A stretch of DNA of 64,000 bases from Cohnella rhizosphaerae (GTDB lineage Bacteria > Bacillota > Bacilli > Paenibacillales > Paenibacillaceae). The notes below the pieces were generated by a model. That model had not been told where the DNA came from, searched no databases, and saw only the letters and a list, made by a program, of their open reading frames with translations. Both the position numbers and the translations under genes were made by a program. The stretch covers positions 682,001 through 746,000 of the forward strand of contig NZ_JAPDIA010000001.1 in the NCBI RefSeq assembly GCF_029525575.1, written 5' to 3'. Each line of letters starts with the position of its first letter. Position 1 is the stretch's first letter. Shown here one piece after another: positions 36,750 through 46,855 of this stretch.

Positions 36750-38294
36750 TCAATGCGCCAGCGGCGCGTCTCCGTCCTCCCGCTTTTGCAGCACTTCCTT
36801 CTTCAGGAACCAGCACAGCACGAAGGCGATGCAGACGAACACGATCGAGATGACGTAAAGATTGTGATACGCGCCGGAGAACGCGGTCTTGACGTGTTCG
36901 AGCAGGTCCGGCGCGAGTCCCTTCGGGATGCCGCCCGTCTGAATCTCGCCCGCGGTGCCCGCCGGCAATCGATCCGCGATTCCCTCGATGCCCTTCTTGA
37001 TGTCCCCGGCCAGCAGCGAGCCGAACACGCTGAGACCGATCGACGCCCCGATCGACTGGAAGAGCTGCACGGTCGACAGCGCGATCCCGCTCTCCTCCTT
37101 GCTGACCGACTCCTGGACGATCAGATTGTCCCCGCCGAACAGCGCGCCGAGGCCGACGCCCATGATGACGAAGGCGACGACGACGAAGATGACGCTGACG
37201 TCGATGTCAAACTGCAGCATCAGCGCCAAAGCGACGATCGGCAGCGTAAACGAAAGAATAAAAATCGTGCGGTACGCGACTCGCGTGATCAAAAATCCGA
37301 CCAGGATGCTGAACGGGATCGCCCCGCCCATGAACGCCAGGTTCAAATATCCCGAAGCTCTCGGCGACAGGCCCATGACGTTTTGCGCGAAAAAAGGGAA
37401 GTTGGCGAACGTGCCCATCACGCCGAGCATGAGGATAAACACGATGCTGGACAATACGACGACGTTGCGGTTGCGGAACAGGTGAAGCGGGATGATCGGC
37501 TCCTCCACGCGTCGTTCGATCCAGATCAGCAGCGCCGTCAGCACGACGAACAGGATGAGCATGCCGATAATTAGCGGCGAGCTCCACGACAGCCCCTGCG
37601 TCTCGATGAGCACCGGCGCGAGCAGCAGGGACAGCAGCGCGAGCATGAGCGTCGCGGCGCCGAGCCAGTCGATCCGCTTCTTTTCTTCGCCCCTCTTTTC
37701 GACCATCCCGAACCACATGACGGCCGCGGTCAGGATGCCGAACGGAAGGTTGATCAGGAAAATCCAATGCCAGTTCACGTGCGAGATGAGCTCGCCGCTG
37801 ATTGTCGGTCCGAGCAGCTGCGGGAGGATCATCAGCGGTCCGAACAGCGCTTGCAGCTTGGCGCGTTGCTCGAGCTCGTACGTATCGCCCAGAATGACCA
37901 TGGCGAGCGGCATCAGACCGCCTGCGCCGATCCCTTGAATGCCCCGGCCGACGAGCAGCATCGGCATCGAATGCGCAAGCCCGCAGACGAACGAGCCCGC
38001 GATGAACAGGCCGATGCAAGCGAGATAGACGCGTTTGCGGCCGTACAGATCGGCCAACTTGCCGAGGATCGGCATGAACAGCGTCATGGCCAGCATATAG
38101 ATGCCGGCTACCCAGCCCATCAGCGGCAGTCCGTGCAGATCCCGGATGATCGTCGGCATCGCGGTGGAGACGATCGTCTCGTCGAGCTCCGCGAAAATCA
38201 GGCCGAGCATCAGGCCCGTCAGGACGAGCGCTTTGTTGTTTTTGCGTCCGATCGCGGCTTGCGCGAGTGGAGCCATTGCCATTTGCGTTTGCAC
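36750..38294 (-). CDS. DHA2 family MFS drug exporter
   Basis: Proton-antiport multidrug exporter of the EmrB/QacA type with 14 predicted membrane helices, 514 residues, intact. Motif D1-like region: GLIFAELDETIVSTAMPTII; motif A: GKLADLYGRKRVYLACIGLF; motif C: GPLMILPQLLGPTISGELIS. The N-terminus MQTQMAMAPLAQAAIGRK is cytoplasmic. Substrate cannot be predicted; relatives export lipophilic cations, antibiotics or lincosamides. It lies downstream of a second DHA2 gene in the same direction, 140 bases apart. No TetR/MarR gene is adjacent. Confidence 0.9.
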   Translation of the reverse strand: MQTQMAMAPLAQAAIGRKNNKALVLTGLMLGLIFAELDETIVSTAMPTIIRDLHGLPLMGWVAGIYMLAMTLFMPILGKLADLYGRKRVYLACIGLFIAGSFVCGLAHSMPMLLVGRGIQGIGAGGLMPLAMVILGDTYELEQRAKLQALFGPLMILPQLLGPTISGELISHVNWHWIFLINLPFGILTAAVMWFGMVEKRGEEKKRIDWLGAATLMLALLSLLLAPVLIETQGLSWSSPLIIGMLILFVVLTALLIWIERRVEEPIIPLHLFRNRNVVVLSSIVFILMLGVMGTFANFPFFAQNVMGLSPRASGYLNLAFMGGAIPFSILVGFLITRVAYRTIFILSFTLPIVALALMLQFDIDVSVIFVVVAFVIMGVGLGALFGGDNLIVQESVSKEESGIALSTVQLFQSIGASIGLSVFGSLLAGDIKKGIEGIADRLPAGTAGEIQTGGIPKGLAPDLLEHVKTAFSGAYHNLYVISIVFVCIAFVLCWFLKKEVLQKREDGDAPLAH

Positions 38295-38435
38295 CCCTTT
38301 AAATCGGCGGAACCGCCGCCCTCCCGGACGGCATCCGCGTTTTGAACTGTCGCCATCTTACGACCGGTTTGTGAACTCAATATGAAATGGCGAGGCCGGC
38401 GTCATGCCCACGATGCCATGTCCCCGAACTGCCGT

Positions 38436-39972
38436 TCAATGCCCGCCCGCGGCCATTTCCGGCTTTTCCCCTTTCGCGGGAATCTCCAGCTTCGACCGGC
38501 CCATGAAAAAGACGGCGGCAAGCGCGAGGCCCGCGGGCACGAGCGACCACAGGAACATATGCGAGATCGAGGACGACAGCGCCTCGACGATCTTGTGCAG
38601 CGTTTGCTCGGGTATATTTGCGCGGTTTTCCGGCGTCAACGATTGCCGGATGTCGCCGAGCGCAGCGCCCTGCGCGTCGTTCGCGCCTGCGAACGCGTCC
38701 TTCATCTTATCCGCGAGCGAATTGCGCTGCATGATGCCAAAGACGGTCAGACCGACGGTCATGCCGAGCGAACGTACGAACGACATCGTCGAGCTCGCCG
38801 AGCCGCGCCGGTTGGCGCCGAAGCCGTGCATGCTCGCCATCCCGAGCACGGAGAACGAGAAGCCGACGCCGACGCCCGTGACGATCATGTACCAGACCAG
38901 CGTCGCCCGCGACGTGTCCGGCGTGATCGTCGACAGCAGCGCCGCCCCGATCACGAGGATGACGGCGGACAAGATCATGACGTTTCGATAAGACGTCTTC
39001 ATCGCCAGAAACGCGCCGATCTGCGAAGATACGACCGAGCCGAGCGTCAGCGGGAGCAGGATGAGGCCCGAGTTCGTAGCGGAGCCGCCGTTCACGCCTT
39101 GTACGAAGATCGGAATGTACATCGCGAACGTGATGAACGCCGCGCCGTAGAACAAGCCCGCCACCGTGCTCGAGGCGAACAGCCGCTGCCGGAACATATC
39201 GTAAGAGATGATCGGATCCGCCGCATTCGTCTCCGCGTACAGGAACACCGCGAACAGCGCGAACGCCGCGGCGAACAGCGAGACGATCTGCGCGGAATCC
39301 CACGCGTACGTCCCCCCCGCCCAGCTCCAGCGCGAACATGAGGCTGACGACCGCGCCGACGAGCGTGGAAGCGCCCCACCAGTCGATCCGTTGTTTCATA
39401 TGAACGCGGGACTCCTTGTAGCCGAAGACGATCAGCGCCAGCGCGACCAGACCGAGCGGAAGATTGATGTAAAAAATCCAGCGCCAGTGGACATGGTCGG
39501 TAATGTACGCGCCCAGCAGCGGTCCCGCAAGGCTCGAAGTGCCGAAGACGGCGCCGAAGATGCCGGACATGCCGCCGCGCTTCTCCACCGGAATGACGTC
39601 GAACAATATCGTGAAAGCGATCGGCACGAGCGCGCCGCCCCCGATGCCCTGGATGGCCCGGTAGACCGACAGCTCGGCGATGCTCGTCGCGGTTCCGCAC
39701 AATACCGAGCCGAGCAGGAACATGATCATGCCGAAGATGAAAAACCGCTTGCGTCCGTACATGTCGGACAGCTTGCCGAAGATCGGCATGCCGGCCATCT
39801 CCGTAACGAGGTATGCCGACGTCACCCAGACGATCTTGTCGTAGTCGCCGAGCTCGGAGACGATCGTCGCCATGGCGGTGCCGACGATCGTATTGTCGAT
39901 GGCCGCCACGAAGATGCCGAGCATCAGTCCGGCGAGGACGATGCCCAGCTTGTTGCCTTGCGAAGCGCTCAT
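38436..39972 (-). CDS. Second DHA2 family MFS exporter, frameshifted
   Basis: About 511 residues, EmrB/QacA type with 14 helices. N-terminal half: GIFVAAIDNTIVGTAMATIV, motif A GKLSDMYGRKRFFIFGMIMF, VYRAIQGIGGGALVPIAFTI, motif C GAVFGTSSLAGPLLGAYITD. The frame breaks in a run of seven C near 39315 after MFALELGGG; the C-terminal half (FRQRLFASSTVAGLFYGAAF, LGMASMHGFGANRRGSASST) continues in another frame. Divergent enough from its downstream neighbour to be an old duplication or independent family member. Confidence 0.87.
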
Positions 39973-40003
39973 GATTAAACCTCCCTAAATAAACGATATT
40001 GGA

Positions 40004-40676
40004 TTAAATGCGCACGCGCTGACCGACCTGGGCGCGCGAGTCCACGCGCAGCTCGCGGCTGTACTCGACGCGTCCGATCTTGCATCCGGGACCGATGACG
40101 ACATTGCCGCCTTTTACGACGTCGGCTTCCGTATACTGCAGCTCGACCTGGTCGCCTTCGATCGTGCCGGCCTTCAGCGAAGCGGCTCCCCCGGACGACA
40201 CCAGATTTTTCAGAGCACCCATTCGGCTACGCCGCACGCGCAGCCGGCCTCCCCCGAGCTCGCCTACGCTGCTGGGGCCGAACAGACCGAGCTCCAGCCG
40301 ATCGGCGCTGAGCAGACCGCCGCACACGATCGCCCCGCGCAGCATGGCGTCGCCGAGCTCCGCGTCTTTGTCCACGGCAAGCTGGCCGTTGAGCCTCACT
40401 TTTTCGCTGCGCAAGCCGCCCTTTACCTTCAATTCGCCCGTTCCCCCCGATCTCCCCGCTCACAAGATCGGTCTCGACGCCGCAAGTGCCGGTGAGCTTG
40501 ACCGCAGCCGCCGTCAGTCCCCCGCGCACGGCGACGCTGCCGGTGCAAGCCAGCCTGCCGCAATCCAGATCCCCGCGAAACTCGCACTCGCCCGTGATTT
40601 TCACTTGGCCGAAGACGCCTCCGTTCGAAGCGCTCGTTCCGACCAGTTTAAGCGCGGGCCGGCTTTGGTTATGCAT
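40004..40676 (-). CDS. yhbF: Bactofilin-like polymer-forming protein (YhbF/BacF), frameshifted
   Basis: Bactofilins form cytoskeletal filaments from a right-handed beta-helix. About 224 residues with repeated beta-helix rungs: FGQVKITGECEFRGDLDCGR, LACTGSVAVRGGLTAAAVKL, LRSEKVRLNGQLAVDKDAEL, AMLRGAIVCGGLLSADRLEL. Frame breaks in a run of six C near 40445. It overlaps the upstream paralogue by eight bases. The yhbD-yhbE-yhbF order is that of Bacillus subtilis, where YhbE and YhbF (BacE, BacF) are bactofilins needed for flagellar hook and filament assembly; symbol by synteny and fold. Confidence 0.75.
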
Positions 40677-41356
40677 TGGTTCTCGCCTCCTCGCCGATGC
40701 GGGCCGACGGATGCTTGCGAAGCTCGGTCCGATACTCTACGCGATCGATGACGCAGCCTTCGCCGATCGTCACCCGATCCCCTCGCACGACTTTGACCGT
40801 CGCATGATCCAGCTCGATCACATCGCCTTCGATCGTATCGGCGACGAGCTCCTGCGCGAAGCTCGGCATGATGTGCTGCCACAGCGATTGCCAGGCGCCG
40901 GTCCGTCCCTTGCCGATGCGGATCGCTTCGCCTCCGATCTCCCTGGCGGCGCCTCTGCCCTGCAGCTTCAGATCGATCGTGCCCGCATTCAGCAGCCCGC
41001 CGATCCTGAAGGCGCCTTCCCCCCTCGATGACGTCCATCTCGCAATCTTCGCCGACGGTCAGCATGCCGTTCAAGCGCAGCCGCCGCCCCGCATAGGTCC
41101 CCTTCACGGTAATCACGCCGTCGATCGCGGCCTCGCCGATGCTTGCGCCTCCCGCGATATCGAGCGTGCCGTCGAGGTCGAGCAAGGCAACCGTCAATCG
41201 TCCGTCCACGCGCACTCGGCCGTCCGCGTCGAACCTCTGCGCTTCCACTTCTCCGGCCACCTTGCAGACGCCGTTAAGCGCCACCATCTTGTAGACGCCG
41301 CCTGCCGCCGTGCCGATGCCGTCCATTTTCAGGTCGCCGATCATCTCGTTCGTCAT
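40669..41356 (-). CDS. yhbE: Bactofilin-like polymer-forming protein (YhbE/BacE), frameshifted
   Basis: About 229 residues, with the same rung pattern as its downstream paralogue: VYKMVALNGVCKVAGEVEAQ, RVRVDGRLTVALLDLDGTLD, TVKGTYAGRRLRLNGMLTVG, and C-terminal TIEGDVIELDHATVKVVRGD and VTIGEGCVIDRVEYRTELRK. Frame breaks in a run of six C near 41025. The C-terminal words IGEGC/IGPGC-ID/IGRVEY are shared by both paralogues. Middle gene of the yhbDEF operon, 20 bases after yhbD. Confidence 0.75.
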
Positions 41357-41375
41357 CGCCGAATATCCTCCTTTT

Positions 41376-42005
41376 TTAATTCAGCTTGCTCCTCAACTGC
41401 TCCGCGAGCTCCGCCAGTTGGAGCCTGGCCACGATCTTGACGCCGGCATCGAAGTGCAGCGCGGACGGGACCGCCGCGAGCGCGAACATCGACACGCCCA
41501 TCTTCCGCATGAACAGCAGCTCGCACGGCTTGCCCTCGTAGGAGGGAAAGTGATTCCGCAGCGTTTCCATCAACAAATCGCTCTCGATAAGGCTAATCTC
41601 GCCCGCGGACAGCAGCTGGTCCGTCGCGAAAAAATACAGCAGCAGCTCGAACGAATATGTCTCCTGACCGTTCAGTTGCGCAGGCGCGCTGTGCCGATTG
41701 ATTGAAATCTCCGAAACAATGTTACGATCCATCAACTCGCGCTTGGACAATGACAGGTCGGTTTGATAAGGAGACAGCTTGCCGGCCAGTTCATCCAGGG
41801 ACAAATCTTCCTTCATGTTCATGATCCGATCGATCCTTGCCAATATCATATCCTTCGGGAAAAACGTCTCCTGCCCGGTAAAAGTCGACTTGCGGATAAA
41901 CCATTCCTCGGGAATGAGCTGCTTGCGCTTCCAGCGATACAATTGACCGTAAGAAATGCCCATCTGCTCCAACAGGTCTCTTTTGGATATCAATTCGCGC
42001 TCCAT
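41376..42005 (-). CDS. yhbD: YhbD-like protein with MerR-type HTH (DUF4004)
   Basis: 209 residues, intact. The N-terminal part RELISKRDLLEQMGISYGQL and YRWKRKQLIPEEWFIRKSTF looks like a MerR-family winged helix, followed by an all-helical C-terminal region (LSLDELAGKLSPYQTDLSLS). Start chosen at ATG 42005 with AGAGGTGA seven bases upstream. It heads the bactofilin operon and probably regulates it through the dyad at 42028-42045 just upstream of its start. Function of YhbD is not established. Confidence 0.72.
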   Translation of the reverse strand: MERELISKRDLLEQMGISYGQLYRWKRKQLIPEEWFIRKSTFTGQETFFPKDMILARIDRIMNMKEDLSLDELAGKLSPYQTDLSLSKRELMDRNIVSEISINRHSAPAQLNGQETYSFELLLYFFATDQLLSAGEISLIESDLLMETLRNHFPSYEGKPCELLFMRKMGVSMFALAAVPSALHFDAGVKIVARLQLAELAEQLRSKLN

Positions 42006-42027
42006 CGAACTCACCTCTGGCTTGAAT

Positions 42028-42045
42028 GTAACATAACACTGTTAC
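42028..42045. promoter_or_regulatory. Dyad upstream of yhbD, possible MerR-type operator
   Basis: GTAACA, six bases, TGTTAC, ending 22 bases before the yhbD start codon. Symmetric and placed as expected for autoregulation by the MerR-like YhbD. Confidence 0.5.
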
Positions 42046-42197
42046 GTTGTAAATGGGCGAGATCGAGCATGCTGCGATTTTTATTGTAAACGCGTGGAAG
42101 GAAAATCGCTTCCGTCTGCGGTTGCCTTGCAGCCTCGGTCTTGAGACGGAGCGCAAAGCGATATTGAAGCAAGGAATCCAGGGCATGGCGTTGCGGT

Positions 42198-42230
42198 AAA
42201 AAAAAAATCGGGACGCTTGGCGTCCCGATT
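42198..42230 (-). terminator. Terminator after the cyclase gene
   Basis: Perfect arms AATCGGGACGC and GCGTCCCGATT with a three-base loop, followed by about ten T on the minus strand. One of the clearest terminators in the window. Confidence 0.88.
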
Positions 42231-42267
42231 AAACCTCTAAACCTCGTTCATTCCAACACTCGCTCCA

Positions 42268-42892
42268 TTAGTCCCCGATCAACAATGCTCTGGCCGGCGC
42301 GGCGTCGATGCCGGTCATCTTGAGCGGCGCGACGACCAGCCAGTAGGAGCCCGGCGCGACGTCCTTCAGGCGCACGCCTTCGACGATGACGACGCCTGCG
42401 CGCATCAGCGTGCGATGCGTCGGGTACTCCTCCTGCGCCCGCTCGATGCCTAGCGCGTCCGTGGCGGCGACCGCGATGCCGATCTCGGCCAGATAACGCG
42501 CTCCGTCTTCGCGCAGGAAGACGAAGTCCATCAGAAATTGTTCGCTGAACGAGCTGCTCGTCTTGAATAACAGGCGCTCGCCCTTCTGGATATTAAACGG
42601 TACGAGGTCATCCTTCGTGATCGAATCCTTAACGTGCGTCAAATCGAGCACGCGCGCCGGGCCGACCAGCTGCTCCAGGGAGATCGTCTCGATCGTAGCG
42701 CCGCCGGCCAGCATGTGCAGCGGCGCATCCACGTGCGTGCCCGTATGGACGTTCATCGTCAGCAAGCTTTCGTGCGGCTTGCCTTGATCGTGATTTTGAA
42801 CGTTTTGAATGCTCGGCTTTTTTTGCTTCGTAATTTTTCCAGACTTGCATGCCTTCTTCGATCGTCATGCTGATGTCGTAAATCCGCGGCAT
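42268..42892 (-). CDS. Cyclase family protein (KynB-like metal hydrolase), frameshifted
   Basis: Metal-dependent hydrolase of the cyclase/kynurenine formamidase family, about 208 residues. N-terminus MPRIYDISMTIEEGMQVWKN; then a frame break in a run of seven T/A near 42822; then the metal-binding motif TMNVHTGTHVDAPLHMLAGG (HxGTHxDxPxH), VLDLTHVKDSITKDDLVPFN, GIAVAATDALGIE (catalytic-side region) and LVVAPLKMTGIDAAPARALL. No tryptophan-catabolism genes are nearby, so the substrate is open. It follows zwf with a hairpin between them. Confidence 0.82.
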
Positions 42893-42913
42893 CCGATATT
42901 CCTCCTCCGATTA

Positions 42914-42941
42914 AAGGCTGCCCGCGCAGGCGGGCAGCCTT
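42914..42941 (-). terminator. Hairpin between zwf and the cyclase gene
   Basis: Arms AAGGCTGCCCGC and GCGGGCAGCCTT with a four-base loop, directly after the zwf stop; T tail weak, so read-through is possible. Confidence 0.6.
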
Positions 42942-42946
42942 CTACT

Positions 42947-44501
42947 TTACTTGCCGGTGTTCGTCACCCAAATGACGTTGTCCTCGTCCTGCCCGTTCAC
43001 CGGCCACCAATGGAAGCCGTCCTGATGAAGCAGCTTGTGCGCCTGCTGCGGTCCCCATGCGCCGGCGGAGTAGTAAGCCAGGTCCGCGGCATGCTCCTGC
43101 CAGGCGGCCGCGATCGGATCGACCAGCTGCCAGGCGGCCGCCAGCTCGTCCCAGCGCGTGAAATACGTCGAATCGCCGCGCGCCGCGTCGAAGATCAAGC
43201 GCTCGTAGGCCTCGGGCGTGTTGATGCCGACCTGGCAGCTCTGGCAAAATTCCATCGCCACGGGCTGCACCGTCATCTCGTTGCCCGGCTTTTTTGGCGT
43301 TGATCCTAATATAGATGCCCTCCATCGGGTTAACCCGGATGACGAGCAGGTTCGGTTGGAGCTGCTGACGGCTTGCGAACAGCAGGTTGCCCGGCACGTT
43401 CTTGAACTCGACGACGATCTCGGTCGACTTGACCGGGAGCCGCTTGCCCGTGCGGACGTAGAACGGGACGCCGGCCCAGCGGAAGTTGTCCACGAACAGA
43501 CGCGCAGCGAAAAAAGTCTCGGTCGTCGAATCCTGCGGCACCGAATCCTCCTCGCGGTAGCCCTTCAGCGCCTGGCCTCTCAGCTCGCCCGCTGTATATT
43601 GGCCGCGAATGACGCGCTCGCGCACCTCGTCGCCGGATTTGAAGTTGCGCAGGGAGCGAAGCACCTTGACCTTCTCGTCGCGGATCGCTTCGGGATCGAG
43701 ATGGCTCGGGGGCTCCATCGCGATCATCGTCAGCATCTGCAGCATATGGTTCTGCACCATGTCGCGAAGCGCGCCGGACTTGTTGTAGTAGGCGCCGCGC
43801 TCCTCGACGCCGACCGTCTCGGACAGCGTGATCTGGACGTTCGCGATATGCTGCTTGTTCCAGAGCGGCTCGAAGAAGGCGTTCGCGAAGCGAATGACCT
43901 CAATGTTCTGCACCATTTCCTTGCCCAGGTAATGGTCGATCCGGAACACTTCTTCCTCCCGGAATACGTGCCGGATCTCCTCGTTCAGCTTGGACGCGGA
44001 CGGATAGTCGTAGCCGAACGGCTTTTCGATGACCAGTCTGTGCCAGCCTGCGCTCTCCAGCATGCCGCCGTCGCGCAGGTTCCGGGAGACGGTGCCGAAA
44101 AGCTCCGGCGCGAGCGCCAGGTAAAACAGGCGATTGCCGGGAATGGAATAGCGCGCTTCAAGCGCCTCCGTCGACGCCTGGAGCTCGCGGAAGCCGTCCA
44201 CGTTGCCGATGTCGAGCGAATGATACGTAAACCGCTCCGCGAAGCCCTGCCAGTCCTGGCCGTCTCCGATCTTGTATCGGCAAAATTCCTTGATCGATTC
44301 GAGGACGTCCTCGCGGAACTGCTCGTCCGTTCGCGGGCGCCGCGCGAGCCCCACGATCGCGAACTTGTCGCCGAGCTTGCCTTCCCGATAGAGGCTGTAC
44401 AAAGCCGGGTACAGCTTGCGCCGCGCGAGATCGCCCGTCGCGCCGAAAATAAAGTAAACCGCGCCTTCGGCGGCTACGTTGTCGTTCTGTTGATCCGTCA
44501 T
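42947..44501 (-). CDS. zwf: Glucose-6-phosphate 1-dehydrogenase, frameshifted
   Basis: First enzyme of the oxidative pentose phosphate pathway, oxidising glucose 6-phosphate with NADP(+). N-terminal dinucleotide motif YFIFGATGDLARRKLYPALY; active-site signature RIDHYLGKEMVQNIEVIRFA (the RIDHYLGK Lys/His); substrate-binding YYNKSGALRDMVQNHMLQML; VRTGKRLPVKSTEIVVEF; C-terminal YERLIFDAARGDSTYFTRWD and GPQQAHKLLHQDGFHWW. Frame breaks in a run of five A/T near 43293. About 518 residues when repaired. ATG 44501 has AGGGATG upstream. Transcribed leftward, apparently alone or with the cyclase gene. Confidence 0.95.
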
Positions 44502-44767
44502 GTGTTCGTCATCCCTCAATGCGGTAGGATAGCGCTCGCCCGAGGTACGGTCGGATCGCCGTAAACGCTCTCGGACTGCATCGCTTTAAAGCCCAATTTT
44601 TACCCGTACTCATGCACAGTAGTTTATCATAATTGACTTCCCTAAGCTATTATTTTGGAGGTTTTTTACAGCCCTCCCGCCCGTGTTTCAAGGGCATGCG
44701 CATCGGGTAATTCAGCATAACTTTGTAATAGGAAAAAACGGCCGAACGCCGAGGAGGTCAGCGATCC

Positions 44768-45301
44768 ATGGCCATACGTTTCAACAGTCTGAACGGCTCC
44801 GCCCGTCTCACGTCCCGGGTATCCCCGATCAATCGCGTAACGCCGCTGTTGCCGTTTCAAGAGGTGCTCGACGAGGAATCGTACCGGTACGTGCGGGACG
44901 AAGACGATTCGAGACGTTCGCCTAAGCCCGCCCCGCTGCCTCCTCACGTCAAGCGCGCAGCCGAAGCCGCCTCGTCCGTCGTGCGGCAGGCGATCGAAGT
45001 GAATTACGCAGTGGACAGGGTGTACGCGAGTCCGTCCGAAGCCGCGATGACCGAGCTGCGGGACAAAGCCGAAAGCCTGAGCCGAAGACTCCAATCCGAG
45101 CAAGAGCTTCAGCTTGATCCGGGGATCGAAGAACGCCTCTCCGCCGCCTATTCGCCGATGGGCTGGCGCAGGGTCGCGGAGCCGCTGGCCGAGCAAGCCC
45201 CTTGGCGGATGATTCCCATCCGCGAAGCGATCTATACCGATCAGATGCAGCTGCAGTCGCTGTATCCGGATACCGGACTGCTGCTCAGCGCGGAAGTTTA
45301 A
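44768..45301 (+). CDS. Unknown protein, 177 residues
   Basis: Not recognised. Starts MAIRFNSLNGSARLTSRVSP after GAGGAGG (ATG 44768). Sequence is polar and helix-prone: EVLDEESYRYVRDEDDSRRS, AEAASSVVRQAIEVNYAVDR, ELRDKAESLSRRLQSEQELQ, and C-terminal YTDQMQLQSLYPDTGLLLSA. No signal peptide, membrane segment or catalytic motif. Divergent from zwf and followed by a hairpin. A good ribosome site and a terminator argue for a real gene; the frame on the opposite strand is not supported. Confidence 0.65.
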   Translation: MAIRFNSLNGSARLTSRVSPINRVTPLLPFQEVLDEESYRYVRDEDDSRRSPKPAPLPPHVKRAAEAASSVVRQAIEVNYAVDRVYASPSEAAMTELRDKAESLSRRLQSEQELQLDPGIEERLSAAYSPMGWRRVAEPLAEQAPWRMIPIREAIYTDQMQLQSLYPDTGLLLSAEV

Positions 45302-45319
45302 ACGACATCATTGCAAGTC

Positions 45320-45358
45320 AACGGCCTGCGTCCCGTGGTTTATGGGATGCAGGCCGTT
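45320..45358 (+). terminator. Hairpin after the unknown gene
   Basis: Arms AACGGCCTGC and GCAGGCCGTT with inner TCCC/GGGA pairing, 18 bases past the stop; no T run. Confidence 0.5.
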
Positions 45359-45380
45359 AGACGTTGGAGGGCTTTCGATA

Positions 45381-45602
45381 TTTGAACAGTATCCCCTTCG
45401 TTCAGGAATGGCCCTTATGCGCAATGTTACGACATCGCCCTCGTTAGGGAAGCAAGCACTGCTTGAATTGTTCTCGAGAGCGGCGCTGTCTCTAGCTCAG
45501 ACTCGTACGCCTCCTGTTCGAAGGGGATACCGTTCAAACGCATCGCCATACGGTTTAGGTCCCGCTCCTGACGCTATGGGATACTGTTCAAACGGCCGAG
45601 GG
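45381..45602. repeat. Dispersed inverted repeat family in intergenic gap
   Basis: TTTGAACAGTATCCCCTTCG at 45381-45400 recurs inverted with one mismatch at 45519-45538, and a 15-base part (GGGATACTGTTCAAA) recurs inverted at 45588-45602. The 340-base gap 45302-45641 holds no other convincing feature. Confidence 0.65.
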
Positions 45603-45641
45603 TACGCCGATTCTGCTTGCACGTTCACGAGCGGCACGCCA

Positions 45642-46833
45642 TTAGCGCCGGCCGCCCTCCATCGGTCCCGGCCGTCCGAGCAAGTAGCCCTGGGCATAAG
45701 GCACGCCCATCGCAATGAGCTTGTCGAGCTCCAGCTGCGTCTCCACGCCCTCGGCGATCAGCCCGATGCCCATCCGGTCCGCGGCTTCGACGAGCGTGCC
45801 CAGCAGATGCTCTTTGAACGTATCCGCATGCAAGCCGCTGACGATCGAGCGGTCCACTTTGATATAATCCGGTCTCAGCTCGACGATCGACAGCAACGAG
45901 GAGTAGCCCGCGCCGACATCGTCGATGGCGATCTTGTAGCCCTGGCTTCGATAGTGGGCCAACACCCGCTGCACCGAACCGAAGTCGCTGATGCTCGAGC
46001 GCTCCGTGATCTCGAAGACGACCTGATCGGGCGTCAGACCGTGCGCCTTCAACAGCGCCAGCGTCTTCCAGGGCGCGAACTGCGGCGCGTCGATAATGCG
46101 CGGGGATAGATTCAGGAACAGCTTCTGTTCCTTCGCGAGGCCGGCGCTTCCCGAGATGGCCCGTTCCCTGGCAAGGCGGTCGAGCGCATAATCCTTGCCC
46201 GCGCGTTCCGCGAATTCGAACAACGGCAGGGGGCCGCTGAAAACGTCCGTATCCACCGGTCTCGACAATGCCTCGAAGCCCAGCGGACGATGCGCACGAA
46301 TGTCGATGATCGGCTGATAGACGGAGCGCAGCGCCTGCTTTTCCAGCAACCGCTCCAATTCGCCGAGCCGGAGCGCGTCGTCCAGCGCATCCTCGCGCTG
46401 GCCGCTTTGCATCGCCTCCCGCGCCATCTCGTGCAGCTTGCGGCCGGTCGCCTCGCCTCGCTTAAACTCGCCGAACGCGCAGCCCGCGCGAAGCAACGGC
46501 TCGCCGGGCAGTTCCTCCCGCAGCGCAGGCTCGAGCAGCCGCTGCTTGTACGCCCTCGCGGATCGCATCAGCTCGCGTCTAAAGCGGCCAGGTTCCTCCT
46601 GCTTGGCCGTACAGAAAAAGAGCATCAGGTCGTTGTGCACCCATTTAGCAGCATACGGCCTGGCCGGTTCGGAAAAGCTTTCTTCAAGAAGCTCCTCCGC
46701 TCTCTTTTTCCACCTGGCTTCGATCAGGGAAGCCGCGCTTCCCCCCTGCGCCGCTCCAATAGAAATAAAGCAGGGCCGCCTCTCTATCCGCTACCCTGGA
46801 TATGCCCGGCCCCGGATAAGTTCCCAACGCCAT
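45642..46833 (-). CDS. EAL-domain c-di-GMP phosphodiesterase, frameshifted
   Basis: Hydrolyses cyclic di-GMP to pGpG. About 397 residues. N-terminal part MALGTYPGPGISRVADREAA (ATG 46833, GGAGGAGGA upstream) is a degenerate domain; a frame break in a run of six C near 46742 follows. The EAL domain has all catalytic words: RPLGFEALSRP (the EAL Glu), KLFLNLSPRI (Asn), VVFEITERSSI (Glu), KIAIDDVGAGYSS (two Asp), YIKVDRSIV (Lys), LIAEGVETQLEL (Glu), and GYLLGRPGP. No transmembrane segment. It is 22 bases downstream of the GGDEF gene, so the two form an opposed enzyme pair in one transcript. Confidence 0.87.
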
Positions 46834-46855
46834 CGTGTCTCCTCCTCCAGCCGTC

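Noticed and set aside
36513..37574. Open frame opposite the first MFS gene and the repeat array
   Set aside because: Translates the hairpin repeats and antisense of membrane helices; polar, low-complexity product with no family resemblance.
45342..46109. Open frame opposite the EAL gene end and intergenic repeats
   Set aside because: Starts inside a terminator hairpin and runs antisense to the EAL domain.
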